From Embleya hyalina (GTDB lineage Bacteria; Actinomycetota; Actinomycetes; Streptomycetales; Streptomycetaceae), in the NCBI RefSeq assembly GCF_003967355.1, contig NZ_BIFH01000014.1, forward strand, positions 248,001 to 312,000: a DNA stretch of 64,000 nt, written 5' to 3'. Below, piece by piece: positions 51,754 to 60,570 of the stretch. The notes under the pieces were generated by a model. That model ran no database searches. It was given only the letters and a program-made list of their open reading frames with translations, and was not told where the DNA came from. A program made the translations under genes and the position numbers. Every line of letters begins with the position of its first letter. The first letter of the stretch is position 1.

Positions 51754-52866
51754 GTGCAGTTCGGGATCTTCACCGTCGGTGACGTCACCGTCGACCCCAC
51801 GACCGGTCGGGAGCCGACCGAGCACGAGCGGATCAAGGCGATGGTGGCCATCGCGCTGAAGGCCGAGGAGATCGGCATGGACGTGTTCGCCACCGGTGAG
51901 CACCACAATCCGCCGTTCGTGCCGTCCTCGCCGACAACGATGCTCGGCTACATCGCCGCGCGGACCGAGCGGATCATCCTCTCCACCTCGACCACGCTGA
52001 TCACGACCAACGACCCGGTGAAGATCGCCGAGGACTACGCGATGCTCCAGCACCTGGCCGACGGCCGGGTGGACCTGATGATGGGCCGCGGCAACACCGG
52101 GCCGGTGTACCCGTGGTTCGGCCAGGACATCCGCCAGGGCATACCGCTGGCGATCGAGAACTACGCGCTGCTCCACGAGCTCTGGCGCAAGGAAGTGGTG
52201 GACTGGGAGGGCCGCTTCCGTACCCCGTTGCAGAGCTTCACGTCGACGCCGCGCCCGCTGGACGGCGTACCGCCGTTCGTCTGGCACGGGTCGATCCGCA
52301 GCCCGGAGATCGCCGAGCAGGCGGCCTACTACGGCGACGGGTTCTTCGCCAACAACATCTTCTGGCCGCGCGACCACTTCGTGCGCCTGATCAACCTCTA
52401 CCGGGACCGCTTCGAGCACTACGGGCACGGTACGCGCGAGCAGGCCATCGTCGGCGTCGGCGGACAGATCTTCATGCGGCGCAACTCGCAGGAGGCGGTG
52501 CGCGAGTTCCGTCCCTACTTCGACAACGCGCCGGTCTACGGGCACGGTCCGTCGTTGGAGGAGTTCACCGACCAGACGCCGCTGACCGTGGGCAGCCCGC
52601 AGGAGGTCATCGACAAGACGCTGACCTTCCGCGACTCGTTCGGCGACTACCAGCGCCAGCTGTTCCTGATGGACCACGCGGGCCTGCCGCTGAAGACCGT
52701 GCTCGAACAGCTCGATCTGTTCGGCGAGGAGGTACTGCCGGTGCTGCGCGCGGAGTTCGCCGCCCGGCGGCCGGCCGAGGTGCCGGACGGGCCCACCCAC
52801 GCGGCGCTGGTCGCCCGGCGCGACGCGGCGGCGGTGCCGGCCGACGCCGTACCGCAGACGTCCTGA
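51754..52866 (+). CDS. LLM-class flavin monooxygenase (CE1758 family)
   Basis: A 370-residue luciferase-like monooxygenase that oxidises a substrate with reduced FMN and O2. The N-terminus VQFGIFTVGDVTVDP, the block EEIGMDVFATGEHHNPPFVP and RVDLMMGRGNTGPVYPWFG fit the CE1758 subfamily, which is nearly always encoded next to a CE1759-type FMN reductase. Here that reductase follows 44 bases downstream. The substrate is unknown. GTG 51754 matches family N-termini; GTG 51745 is possible. Upstream lies TGAGAG-TTCAACTAC-TGAGAG, a possible regulatory repeat. Confidence 0.9.
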   Translation: MQFGIFTVGDVTVDPTTGREPTEHERIKAMVAIALKAEEIGMDVFATGEHHNPPFVPSSPTTMLGYIAARTERIILSTSTTLITTNDPVKIAEDYAMLQHLADGRVDLMMGRGNTGPVYPWFGQDIRQGIPLAIENYALLHELWRKEVVDWEGRFRTPLQSFTSTPRPLDGVPPFVWHGSIRSPEIAEQAAYYGDGFFANNIFWPRDHFVRLINLYRDRFEHYGHGTREQAIVGVGGQIFMRRNSQEAVREFRPYFDNAPVYGHGPSLEEFTDQTPLTVGSPQEVIDKTLTFRDSFGDYQRQLFLMDHAGLPLKTVLEQLDLFGEEVLPVLRAEFAARRPAEVPDGPTHAALVARRDAAAVPADAVPQTS

Positions 52867-52910
52867 CGCCCACCGAACTCGGCGGCACGGAAAGGGAGAA
52901 GGTAACAGTC

Positions 52911-53561
52911 ATGGCAGCACCGCTGAAGCTCGTGGTCGTCTCGGCCGGACTCGGCAAGCCGTCGTCCACCCGGCTGCTCGGCGACCGGCTCGCCGAGGCG
53001 ACCCGCCGGAGCCTGGACGAGCGGGAGGTCGCGGTCGAGGCGCACACGATCGAACTGCGCGACCTCGCCGTGGACATCGCGCACAACCTGGTCACCGGCT
53101 TCCCGCCGCCCGGGTTGCGGGCCGCGATCGACACGGTCGTCTCGGCCGACGCGCTGATCGTGGTCTCGCCGATCTTCAGCGCGTCCTACAGCGGGTTGTT
53201 CAAGTCGTTCTTCGACGTCCTGGACAACACCGCGCTGATCGGGAAGCCGGTGCTGATCGCGGCGACCGGCGGCACGGCGCGGCACTCGCTCGCCCTGGAG
53301 CACGCGCTGCGGCCGCTGTTCGCCTACCTGCGGGCCACGGTCGTACCGACCTCGGTGTACGTGGCCACCGACGAATGGGGCGCGGCGGCCGGGGAAGGCG
53401 TCGAGGGAGTGGGCACGCGGATCGCCCGCGCAGGCGGCGAACTGGCCGACTTGGTGGCCGGGTCGCCGCCACACCCGGTGACCCGGCCGTCGTCCGCGAC
53501 CGACACGGTCGACGAGGTCGTGCCATTCGCCGAGCAGTTGGCGGCACTCGGACGGGGCTGA
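52911..53561 (+). CDS. NADPH-dependent FMN reductase, LLM partner (CE1759 family)
   Basis: A 216-residue flavodoxin-like reductase supplying reduced FMN to the adjacent monooxygenase. Features are VVVSAGLGKPSSTRLLGDRL (phosphate-binding loop), SPIFSASYSGLFKSFFDVLD and IAATGGTARHSLALEHALRP. ATG 52911 is preceded by GGGAGAAGG, a strong ribosome site. A double-stem terminator follows. The pair forms a two-component flavin monooxygenase system. Confidence 0.92.
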   Translation: MAAPLKLVVVSAGLGKPSSTRLLGDRLAEATRRSLDEREVAVEAHTIELRDLAVDIAHNLVTGFPPPGLRAAIDTVVSADALIVVSPIFSASYSGLFKSFFDVLDNTALIGKPVLIAATGGTARHSLALEHALRPLFAYLRATVVPTSVYVATDEWGAAAGEGVEGVGTRIARAGGELADLVAGSPPHPVTRPSSATDTVDEVVPFAEQLAALGRG

Positions 53562-53569
53562 GCGGGCCC

Positions 53570-53616
53570 CGACAGCCGGCCGTCGACGGGGTGGGCCCGT
53601 CGACGCTCGGCTGTCG
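53570..53616 (+). terminator. Terminator after the FMN reductase gene
   Basis: Outer stem CGACAGCCG / CGGCTGTCG and inner stem GTCGACGGG / CCCGTCGAC, 9 bp each, 9 bases after the stop codon. Confidence 0.85.
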
Positions 53617-53766
53617 AATCCGCCGCGCCGGCGATCGGCCCTCGCCGCGCGGCGACGCGCTGCCCGGCCGCCGACGAGGCGTCCGGTATTCGGAATCCCG
53701 TTCTCGATATGTGGGCTTCTCGTTACCCTCCTGTCCCGATCGTCACGGACGGAGAGGTGGAGGCAC

Positions 53767-54138
53767 ATGATCGAGGCGACGGCACTGCCGACTCCCTGGC
53801 AGGTCAGGTTCCGGACCGACGACAACGAGGGCCTGGCCGACACCCTCAAGGCCGGCGTCGGCGGCTCGGCCGGCATGCGGCCGCACGAACTGCTGGAGGC
53901 GGCACTGGCCACGTGCATGGCCATCTCCGCGCGCATGGCCCTGGCGGACCTGGGCATCGGCGACGCCGACGTGGACGTGCGCGTGCACCTGGAACGCGGC
54001 GAGGCACAAACCCGCTTCCGATACGAACTCGTGCTGGACCCGGCCCTGGAGACCCATCGGGAAGCGGTCATGGAGCGGGTCGAACGCTCACCCGTACGCT
54101 CCACGCTGAGCAAACGACTGATCTTCGACCCCGCCTGA
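53767..54138 (+). CDS. OsmC family protein
   Basis: A 123-residue OsmC/Ohr-fold protein, small thiol-dependent peroxidases in their active members. The conserved helix with a cysteine reads LLEAALATCMAISARMAL near residues 42-59, followed by VDVRVHLERGEAQTRFRYEL and the C-terminal ERVERSPVRSTLSKRL. Only one cysteine of the usual redox pair is visible, so peroxidase activity is uncertain. ATG 53767 follows GGAGAGGTGGAGG. Confidence 0.87.
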   Translation: MIEATALPTPWQVRFRTDDNEGLADTLKAGVGGSAGMRPHELLEAALATCMAISARMALADLGIGDADVDVRVHLERGEAQTRFRYELVLDPALETHREAVMERVERSPVRSTLSKRLIFDPA

Positions 54139-54179
54139 GCAACGATCCGACGAGCGTCGCACCGGCCGGCGCCGCCGCG

Positions 54180-54821
54180 CTACACGCCGAACATGTCCCG
54201 GCAGGCGTCCAGGCCCGTGACCTCGACCGGGATGGTGCGATGCGCCGCCCACGCCTCACGGGTCAGCCGCAGGCGGAGGAAGGAGCGGGGCTCACCCTCG
54301 TGCGCCAGGACGTCGACGCCGTCGTCGACGTAGCCCAGGCGGCGCGAGACCCCCAGCGACGGGGCGTTGTCGAACAGCGCGGCCGAGACCGCCCAACGTG
54401 CGTCCAGGCCGGTGAAGGCCAGTTCCAACAACCCCGCGCGCATCTCGGTGCCGAAGCCCTGCCCCTGGTGGGCCAGGCCAAGCCACGAGCCCGAGCCGAT
54501 CTCGCGCCGGTGGGCGAAGTCCTTGGCGACGCCCTCCTGCGTCCCGATCACCCGGCCCTCGTGCACGACGGCGAGCAGCAGGCGCCAGTCGTCCGGTTGC
54601 CAGTGGGCCCAGGTACCCCAGTAGAACCGCAGCGCGTTCCGGGCCTTCGCCGGTTGCGGCTCGCGCGTCCACGGCAGGCTGAACGGCATGTAGTCGGGAG
54701 CGTGCACACCCTGTTCGGCCAATTCCACCAGCGCCACCAGGTCGTCCTGGGTCGCCGGGCGCAGTTCCAGCCTGGGCGTGTTCACGCGGATGCCGAATAC
54801 CGGCCAATGATCGGTGAGCAT
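54180..54821 (-). CDS. GNAT family acetyltransferase (RimJ/RimL-like)
   Basis: A 213-residue acetyltransferase. It starts with [20 protein letters not shown], the RimJ/RimL-type opening, and has the acetyl-CoA loop region [21 protein letters not shown] (Q-x-x-G-x-G/A) and [19 protein letters not shown] near the C-terminus. Substrates of such enzymes include N-termini and small molecules. ATG 54821 has no ribosome site, so translation may be leaderless. It is convergent with the OsmC gene and downstream of the TetR gene on the same strand. Confidence 0.88.
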   Translation of the reverse strand: MLTDHWPVFGIRVNTPRLELRPATQDDLVALVELAEQGVHAPDYMPFSLPWTREPQPAKARNALRFYWGTWAHWQPDDWRLLLAVVHEGRVIGTQEGVAKDFAHRREIGSGSWLGLAHQGQGFGTEMRAGLLELAFTGLDARWAVSAALFDNAPSLGVSRRLGYVDDGVDVLAHEGEPRSFLRLRLTREAWAAHRTIPVEVTGLDACRDMFGV

Positions 54822-54864
54822 GGTCGATTGTGGGCGAGATCCCGACGCCGATGCCACGGGATTT

Positions 54865-55497
54865 TCAGCGCGCCGCCGTCGGCGCCAGCCCGTGCAGCAG
54901 CAGGTCGGCGAACGCGTCGCCGACCTCGCGGGGCGACATCGGCCCGTCGAACTGGTACCAGCTGTTCAGGTGATGCACGCCGCCGAAGAAGTTGTGCGTG
55001 GCGATGTCGGCCGATACGTCCCGGCGCAGCAGGCCCTCGCGCTGGCCCTGTTCGATCAGCGCGCGGAACCGCTCGTGGTAGCGCCGACGTTCGGCCCGGA
55101 TCTCGGCGCTCCTGTCGGGCGCGAGCAGGTGCATCGAGCGGAAGTAGACCACCGCGTCGTCGATGTTGCCGAGGGTGGTGACCACCACGTCGGCGGCGGC
55201 CTCGCGCAGCCGGTCGAGCACCGGCTCGGGCCCGTCGGCGATGGTGTTCAGGCGTTTGGTCTGCATCGCCAGCATCCGGTGGTAGATCTCGACGAGGAGA
55301 TCGTCCTTGGACGCGTAGTAGTGGTACATCGCACCCTTGGTGACCCCCGCCGCGGCCACGATCTCCTGGACCGAGGTGCTTTCGAAGCCACGCTCGGCGA
55401 ACATCCGGGAGGCGATCCGCACCAACCGCTGCGGCAGCGACGCCCCGTCGGCGTCGGACTCGACCGGCGCCGCGTTTCCGCGACCTCTTGCCGCCAT
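54865..55497 (-). CDS. TetR family regulator of a fatty-acid/acyl-CoA operon
   Basis: A 210-residue TetR regulator. The helix-turn-helix is [23 protein letters not shown]; the C-terminal part resembles KstR2-type domains that bind acyl-CoA ligands ([33 protein letters not shown]). ATG 55497 has AAAGG nine bases upstream. It is divergent from an acyl-CoA dehydrogenase and two dehydrogenases, and a perfect 16-base palindrome lies in the gap. Autoregulation and repression of that operon, relieved by an acyl-CoA, is inferred. Confidence 0.9.
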   Translation of the reverse strand: MAARGRGNAAPVESDADGASLPQRLVRIASRMFAERGFESTSVQEIVAAAGVTKGAMYHYYASKDDLLVEIYHRMLAMQTKRLNTIADGPEPVLDRLREAAADVVVTTLGNIDDAVVYFRSMHLLAPDRSAEIRAERRRYHERFRALIEQGQREGLLRRDVSADIATHNFFGGVHHLNSWYQFDGPMSPREVGDAFADLLLHGLAPTAAR

Positions 55498-55544
55498 GAT
55501 GTTCAACCTTTCGCGGGAGCTTACGGGCGTCAGTCTAGCCAAGA

Positions 55545-55560
55545 TACCGACCGGTCGGTA
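55545..55560. promoter_or_regulatory. TetR operator palindrome TACCGACCGGTCGGTA
   Basis: A perfect 16-base palindrome 48 bases upstream of the TetR start and 139 before the acyl-CoA dehydrogenase. ACCGACCGGTCGGT-type sites are typical of actinomycete TetR regulators of acyl-CoA metabolism. Confidence 0.8.
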
Positions 55561-55698
55561 CCGTTAATCGGACACGTCGCGTTCCGTGCGCGGCGCGCGC
55601 ACATCCCGGGACCGCGTCGTGCACGTCCCGCGAACCCTACGGACTCGGCGCCGTCGACGCCGTCGACTCGGGAACGACCCAGGAAGAGGTACGCGCCG

Positions 55699-56922
55699 GT
55701 GGACTTCGGCTACGACGCCCGGACCGAGGAACTGCGTGAGCGGCTGCTCGCGTTCATGACCGAACACGTCCACCCCGCCGAGGCCGTGTTCGACGAACAG
55801 GTGGCCGCTCCGGGCGCCGACCCGTGGGGCCGCCCGCCGGTGCTGGAGGAGCTGAAGGCCGAGGCGCGCCGACGCGGCCTGTGGAACCTGTTCCTGCCGG
55901 GCGCCGAGGGCGCGGGGCTGACCAACCTGCAATACGCGCCGCTGGCCGAGATCGCCGGGCGCAGTCCGCACCTGGCCCCGGAGGCGCTGAACTGCGCCGC
56001 GCCGGACACCGGCAACATGGAGCTGCTGCACGACTTCGGCACCCCGGAGCAGCGGGAGCGCTGGCTGAGGCCGCTGCTCGACGGCACCATCCGCTCGGCG
56101 TTCTGCATGACCGAGCCCGACGTCGCCTCCTCCGACGCCACCAACATCACCACGAGCATCGTGCGCGACGGCGACGACTACGTGATCAACGGCCGCAAGT
56201 GGTGGTCCTCCGGGGCGATGGCGCCCACCTGCGAGATCCTGGTGGTGATGGGCCGTACCGACCCCGACGCGCCGCGCCACCGCCGGCAGAGCATGATCCT
56301 GGTGCCGCGCGACACCCCGGGGGTGGACATCCGGCGCGGGATGCACGTCTTCGGCTACACCGACGGCCCGCACGGCGGACACGCCGAGGTGGTCTTCGAG
56401 GACGTACGGGTGCCCGCGACCAACCTCGTCGGCAACGCCGGCGACGGCTTCGCGATCGCCCAGGCCCGGCTCGGCCCCGGGCGGATCCACCACTGCATGC
56501 GGCTGATCGGGATGGCCGAGCGCGGCCTGGAGCTGATGTGCCGCCGGGTGCTGGCGCGCGAGGCGTTCGGCGGACCGCTGGCCGAGCAGGGCGTGATCCA
56601 GGAATGGATCGCCGAATCCCGGGTGCGCATCGAGCAGTTGCGGCTACTGGTCCTGAAGACCGCGTGGCTGATGGACACCGTGGGCAACCGCGGCGCGCAC
56701 CGCGAGATCCAGTCGATCAAGATCGCCACGCCGAGCACCGTGGAGTGGATCCTGGACAAGGCCATCCAGGCGCACGGCGCCGGCGGCCTGTCCCAGGACT
56801 TCGTCCTCGCCTCGCTGTGGACGCACGCCCGCACGCTGCGCCTGGCCGACGGGCCGGACGAGGTACACCGTCGTTCGCTCGCCCACCGCGAACTCAAGCC
56901 CTACCGAGACGCGGACCAGTGA
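55699..56922 (+). CDS. Acyl-CoA dehydrogenase (ACAD10/11-like)
   Basis: A 407-residue FAD enzyme that introduces the alpha,beta double bond into an acyl-CoA. Family blocks are [16 protein letters not shown] (FAD/substrate region, residues about 135-150), GRKWWSSGA, typical of the ACAD10/11 subgroup, [22 protein letters not shown] and [22 protein letters not shown] 55699 follows GAGG and gives the normal length. It is the first gene of a three-gene set with two SDRs, an arrangement for oxidation of a branched or hydroxylated acyl chain. Transcription is probably repressed by the divergent TetR. Confidence 0.93.
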   Translation: MDFGYDARTEELRERLLAFMTEHVHPAEAVFDEQVAAPGADPWGRPPVLEELKAEARRRGLWNLFLPGAEGAGLTNLQYAPLAEIAGRSPHLAPEALNCAAPDTGNMELLHDFGTPEQRERWLRPLLDGTIRSAFCMTEPDVASSDATNITTSIVRDGDDYVINGRKWWSSGAMAPTCEILVVMGRTDPDAPRHRRQSMILVPRDTPGVDIRRGMHVFGYTDGPHGGHAEVVFEDVRVPATNLVGNAGDGFAIAQARLGPGRIHHCMRLIGMAERGLELMCRRVLAREAFGGPLAEQGVIQEWIAESRVRIEQLRLLVLKTAWLMDTVGNRGAHREIQSIKIATPSTVEWILDKAIQAHGAGGLSQDFVLASLWTHARTLRLADGPDEVHRRSLAHRELKPYRDADQ

Positions 56923-56988
56923 ACCGCGCAGCCCGTTGACGCGGACCATGAGCCGCGCAGCCCGTTCCGACCGAGAGGCAGCCGCCCC

Positions 56989-57744
56989 GTGACCGACACC
57001 TCCCGCCCCGTGGCCATCGTCACCGGCGCCAGCCGCGGCATCGGCCTGGGCATCGCCCAGGCGCTGGTCGCGCGCGGCGACCGGGTCTGCGTGACCGCGC
57101 GCGGCGCGGACACCCTGGCCGAGGTGGTCGCCTCGCTCGGCGGCTCGGAGCATGCCATCGGCGTCGCGGGCAAGGCGCACGACCCGGCCCACCAGGACGC
57201 CGCCGTGGCCGCGACCCTGGAGGCGTTCGGCCGGATCGACATGCTGGTCAACAACGCCGGGATCAACCCCGTCTACGGCCCGCTGGTCGAACTCGACCTC
57301 GACGCCGGGCGCAAGATCCTGGAGGTCAACCTGCTCGCCGCGCTGGCCTGGACCCAGCGGGTGTACAAGGCGTGGCTGGGCGAACACGGCGGCGCGATCG
57401 TCAACGTGTCCTCGATGGCCGGCGAGCGGCCCGCGCAGGGCATCGGCTTCTACGGCGTGAGCAAGGCCGCGCTGACCCACCTGACCGCGCAGCTCGCGAG
57501 CGAACTCGGGCCGCGCGTACGGGTGAACGCGGTCGCGCCGGCCGTGGTCAAGACCGTCTTCGCGACCGCGCTGTACGAGGGCCGGGAGGAGGAGGTCGCG
57601 GCGGCGTACCCGATGGGCCGCCTCGGCGTGCCCGAGGACGTGGCCGGCGCGGTGGCGTTCCTGCTGTCCGAGCAGGCGGGGTGGATCACCGGCCAGACGC
57701 TGCTGGTCGACGGCGGCGTGAGCCTGTCCGGCGGTGTGGGGTGA
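56989..57744 (+). CDS. SDR family oxidoreductase (FabG-like)
   Basis: A 251-residue short-chain dehydrogenase using NAD(P)H. It has GASRGIGLGIAQ (cofactor loop, residues 12-23), NNAGIN near 88, the catalytic Ser in VNVSSMAGE and YGVSKAALTHLT (YxxxK), and the closing GQTLLVDGGVS. GTG 56989 is preceded by GAGAGG. Its stop overlaps the next gene start by four bases (GTGA). It probably oxidises the beta-hydroxyacyl intermediate made after the acyl-CoA dehydrogenase step. Confidence 0.93.
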   Translation: MTDTSRPVAIVTGASRGIGLGIAQALVARGDRVCVTARGADTLAEVVASLGGSEHAIGVAGKAHDPAHQDAAVAATLEAFGRIDMLVNNAGINPVYGPLVELDLDAGRKILEVNLLAALAWTQRVYKAWLGEHGGAIVNVSSMAGERPAQGIGFYGVSKAALTHLTAQLASELGPRVRVNAVAPAVVKTVFATALYEGREEEVAAAYPMGRLGVPEDVAGAVAFLLSEQAGWITGQTLLVDGGVSLSGGVG

Positions 57745-58526
57745 CGGTGCTCGCGGGGGCGGGCGTGGTGGTCACCGGGGGCGGCGCGGGGATCGGCGCG
57801 GCCCTGGCCCGCCGCTTCGCCGCCGCCGGTGCGCGGGTGGTGGTCAACGACCTCGACCCGGACGCCTCCCACGCGGTGGCCGCCGACATCGACGCCGTCG
57901 CGCTGCCGGGCGACGCGGCCACGGAGGCGGGCGTCGCGGCGCTGATCTCCGGGGCCCGGGCGGCGCTCGGCGAGGTCGACGTCTACTGCGCCAACGCCGG
58001 TATCGGCGAGGGCGTCGGCCTGGACGCGTCCGAGGAGGCGTGGGAGCACTCCTGGGACGTCAACGTGATGGCGCACGTGCGCGCCGCGCGACTGCTCACC
58101 CCGGCCTGGCTGGCGCGCGGTCGCGGCCACCTGGTCACCACGGTCTCCGCCGCCGGGCTGCTCACGATGTTGGACGCGTCGGCGTACGCGGTCACCAAAC
58201 ACGCGGCGTACGCGTTCGCCGAGTGGATGGCGATCACGTACGGCGCCAAGGGCATCACGGTCCAGGCGGTCTGCCCTCGGGGTGTGCGTACGGCCCTCCT
58301 GGACGCCTCCGGCCCGGCCGCCCGCCTGCTCCTGGACGACGACGCCCTGGCGCCTGAGCAGGTCGCCGACACGGTCGTCGACGCGGTCGCGGCGGGCGCC
58401 CCGTTCCTGATCCTGCCCCACCCCGAGGTGGCCCGCATGTACGCGGGCCGCGCCGCCGACCCGGACCGCTGGCTGACCGGCATGCGCAAACTCCAGGGCA
58501 GACTGGACCAGGCCCGGGAGGGCTGA
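57741..58526 (+). CDS. SDR family oxidoreductase
   Basis: A 261-residue classical SDR. It has TGGGAGIGAALARRFAAAGA (cofactor loop), NAGIGEG, TTVSAAGLLTMLDASAYAVTKHA with the Ser and YxxxK catalytic pair, and PRGVRTALL. Its GTG 57741 overlaps the preceding stop, so the two SDRs are translationally coupled. The C-terminus (MYAGRAADPDRWLTGMRKLQ) is longer than in FabG-type proteins. Substrate unknown; context suggests acyl or steroid-like alcohol oxidation. Confidence 0.92.
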   Translation: MTVLAGAGVVVTGGGAGIGAALARRFAAAGARVVVNDLDPDASHAVAADIDAVALPGDAATEAGVAALISGARAALGEVDVYCANAGIGEGVGLDASEEAWEHSWDVNVMAHVRAARLLTPAWLARGRGHLVTTVSAAGLLTMLDASAYAVTKHAAYAFAEWMAITYGAKGITVQAVCPRGVRTALLDASGPAARLLLDDDALAPEQVADTVVDAVAAGAPFLILPHPEVARMYAGRAADPDRWLTGMRKLQGRLDQAREG

Positions 58527-58561
58527 GGCACCGTCGCCGCGTCGGAGGAACGGCCGCGGAC

Positions 58562-59122
58562 TCAACCGGAGTTCGGACGCCACGCCTGCGGCGCGAGGCT
58601 CTTCGGGCCGAGGCCGGGTACCGCTGTGCGCTCGGTGCCCGACCTGGGTTTCCTCGGGTCGGCTGATGCGGGAACGTGCGACACGATCACCCACCGATCG
58701 CGGGAACGCTTCCAGACCACCTTCTCGTCGACGTGCACCCACGAGGACGTGGCGGCGGCGAATGCCTTGATCTTGACGTCGTACAGGTCGACGGAGATCG
58801 GTTGTTCCCACGCGTAGGTGACGTCGCGCCACTGCTGCCGGCCGTGCGCGCTCATCCGCAGTTCGGCATCCTGCTCGCCTCGGTCACCGCCGATGTCGAG
58901 ATGCCGGGCCAACTTCGGCACATCGCCCGCGTTGAGCAGTGCGACGTAGCCGTCCAGGTACTTCCGCAGTCGTCCTTCATCCGGTACGGAATCCTGCTCC
59001 GCAGAGCTTGATGCGGCATTGCCGCCATCGCCCCCGCAACCCGCCGAAACAATCGCGAGCAGCATCCCCAGCGCGACTGCCGCAACCTTGCGCCACACGG
59101 GCGCTGTACCACGAACGGCCAT
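58562..59122 (-). CDS. Putative lipoprotein
   Basis: A 186-residue exported lipoprotein. Signal peptide with a basic start (VWRKVAAVALGMLLAIVSAG) and lipobox SAGC at about residues 26-29, then a Ser/Ala/Gly-rich spacer. The mature part (RLRKYLDGYVALLNAGDVPKLARHL, DRWVIVSHVPASAD) has an NTF2-like pattern of one long helix followed by strands. Function unknown. ATG 59122 has GGAGGGGGGA upstream. It is convergent with the acyl-CoA operon. Confidence 0.82.
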   Translation of the reverse strand: MAVRGTAPVWRKVAAVALGMLLAIVSAGCGGDGGNAASSSAEQDSVPDEGRLRKYLDGYVALLNAGDVPKLARHLDIGGDRGEQDAELRMSAHGRQQWRDVTYAWEQPISVDLYDVKIKAFAAATSSWVHVDEKVVWKRSRDRWVIVSHVPASADPRKPRSGTERTAVPGLGPKSLAPQAWRPNSG

Positions 59123-59200
59123 CGGTCCCCCCTCCGTTCACCGGGGGTGCCTTTCCAACAAACGCCATCGACAACCATTTCGCGGGTCCGGCGGTCGTGT

Positions 59201-60316
59201 TCAGGCCACGAGCAGGCGCAGGCCCAGTTCCGCCGCGTCGAGGTCGGCCAAGTCGCCGTTGCGCTCGGACCACCGGCCGCAGGCGAGGTCGTCGCGGAGC
59301 CGGTGCACCGCCCGCTGCTCGGCCTCCGGGCCGACGCGGGTCCACAGCGAGATCGCGCGGCGCACGGGTTCGTCCAGGTACGCCTCGGGGCGGCGCCAGT
59401 ACGCCTCGAAGAAGCCGTCGGCGCAATCCCACGGGATGAGCACCGGCTCCAGGCGGGCGCCGATCGTGCCGGCCAACCGCTGCACCGAGGGGCGGCCGGC
59501 GACGAGTCCGGTGACCTCGGGCAGATAGTCGCGGATGAGCCAGAACCGGTCCCGCCACGCGGCGTCGTGGGCGTCGTGCGTGAACACCACCACGCGCCGG
59601 GCCACTCGCCGCATCTCGCGCAGCCCGGCGATCGGGTCGCGCCAGTGATGGATGGTGCTGAAGGCCATGGCCGCGTCGAAGGACTGGTCCGGGAACGGAA
59701 GGCTCTCCGCCTCGGCCGCCACGCACGGGGCCGCGCCCGCGGGACGCTGCGCCCGCATGACCGCCGACGGCTCCACCGCGGTCACGTCGCGGTCCGGGGG
59801 TTCGTACGAGCCGGTGCCGGCGCCGACGTTCAGGACGGTTCGGGCGTCGCCGAGTGCTGCCCAGACCCGCGCGGCGATGCGCGGCTCGGTGCGGCGCGTC
59901 ACCGGGTACGCGGATCCGATCGTGTCGTACAACTGGGCCCCGAGTACCTTCAGTTGGTCCTCCGAGGTGGTTCTGATCCCCATTGCCCGTGCCTCCAGTT
60001 CCGAGTCGATGGCCGTCACCATGGCGGCGGCCCGGTCGCGCTGCTCCAGCAGCAGAGCGCGCAATCGGCGCAGGCGCGCGACCGCGTCGGTGTCGGGGTC
60101 GTCGACCAGATCCGCGATCTCGCGCAGCCCGAAGCCGAGTCGCCGATAGGCGAGCACCTCCCGCAACCGCTCCACGTCCCCGGCCGCATAGGCCCGGTAG
60201 CCGGCCCTCGTTCGTGTGGACGGCCGCACAAGCCCGATCTCGTCGTAGTGATGCAGCGTCCGGACGCTCACACAGGCCAACTCGGCCACACGCCCCACAG
60301 TCAGGTGCTCCTCCAC
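59201..60316 (-). CDS. MerR regulator fused to a SAM methyltransferase domain
   Basis: A 371-residue fusion. Residues 1-75 form a MerR winged helix (LTVGRVAELACVSVRTLHHY, then EIGLVRPSTRTRAGYRAY), followed by the coiled dimerisation helix (RLRRLRALLLEQRDRAAAM). From about residue 140 a class I methyltransferase domain follows (VLNVGAGTGSYE motif I, VTAVEPSAVM, SFDAAMAFSTIHHW). A regulator whose effector domain is a methyltransferase could sense SAM or modify its ligand. GTG 60316 starts one base after a predicted transcription start, so it is probably leaderless, from a MerR-type promoter with a 19-base spacer. Nearby targets are not evident. Confidence 0.85.
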   Translation of the reverse strand: MEEHLTVGRVAELACVSVRTLHHYDEIGLVRPSTRTRAGYRAYAAGDVERLREVLAYRRLGFGLREIADLVDDPDTDAVARLRRLRALLLEQRDRAAAMVTAIDSELEARAMGIRTTSEDQLKVLGAQLYDTIGSAYPVTRRTEPRIAARVWAALGDARTVLNVGAGTGSYEPPDRDVTAVEPSAVMRAQRPAGAAPCVAAEAESLPFPDQSFDAAMAFSTIHHWRDPIAGLREMRRVARRVVVFTHDAHDAAWRDRFWLIRDYLPEVTGLVAGRPSVQRLAGTIGARLEPVLIPWDCADGFFEAYWRRPEAYLDEPVRRAISLWTRVGPEAEQRAVHRLRDDLACGRWSERNGDLADLDAAELGLRLLVA

Positions 60317-60323
60317 ACCCCCG

Positions 60324-60354
60324 ACAATGCGCCATGACGCCACGTGAGGGTCAA
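60324..60354 (-). promoter_or_regulatory. MerR-type promoter with 19-base spacer
   Basis: On the minus strand TTGACC (60354-60349), a 19-base spacer containing CTCACGTGGCGTC, and CATTGT (60329-60324). Long spacers are typical of MerR-controlled promoters. Transcription would start at about 60317, next to the GTG. Confidence 0.55.
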
Positions 60355-60372
60355 GCATCGGCGGTTCGTGCG

Positions 60373-60570
60373 TCAGCTGCGGATTGCGCTGGTCAGGGCT
60401 GTCCACGCGGCTGTGGTTATCGTCAGGTGTCCGATGCTCGGGTCTTTCGAGTCGCGTATCGGGACGATGCCCGGGAGATCATCGCGGACCTCGACACAGT
60501 TGCCTTGATCCCCGTTGCTGTACGTGCTCTTTCGCCATGTCGTGACGTCTGCGCCTCGGGTCTTTCCCAT
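60373..60570 (-). CDS. DUF397 domain protein
   Basis: A 65-residue protein with the DUF397 signature (WRKSTYSNGDQGNCVEV, then VPIRDSKDP and AAWTALTSAI). DUF397 proteins are small actinomycete partners of the XRE/DUF5753 regulators, like BldB and WhiJ systems. It overlaps the 3' part of the upstream XRE gene by about 148 bases in another frame, far more than usual. ATG 60570 is the start. Confidence 0.9.
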   Translation of the reverse strand: MGKTRGADVTTWRKSTYSNGDQGNCVEVRDDLPGIVPIRDSKDPSIGHLTITTAAWTALTSAIRS

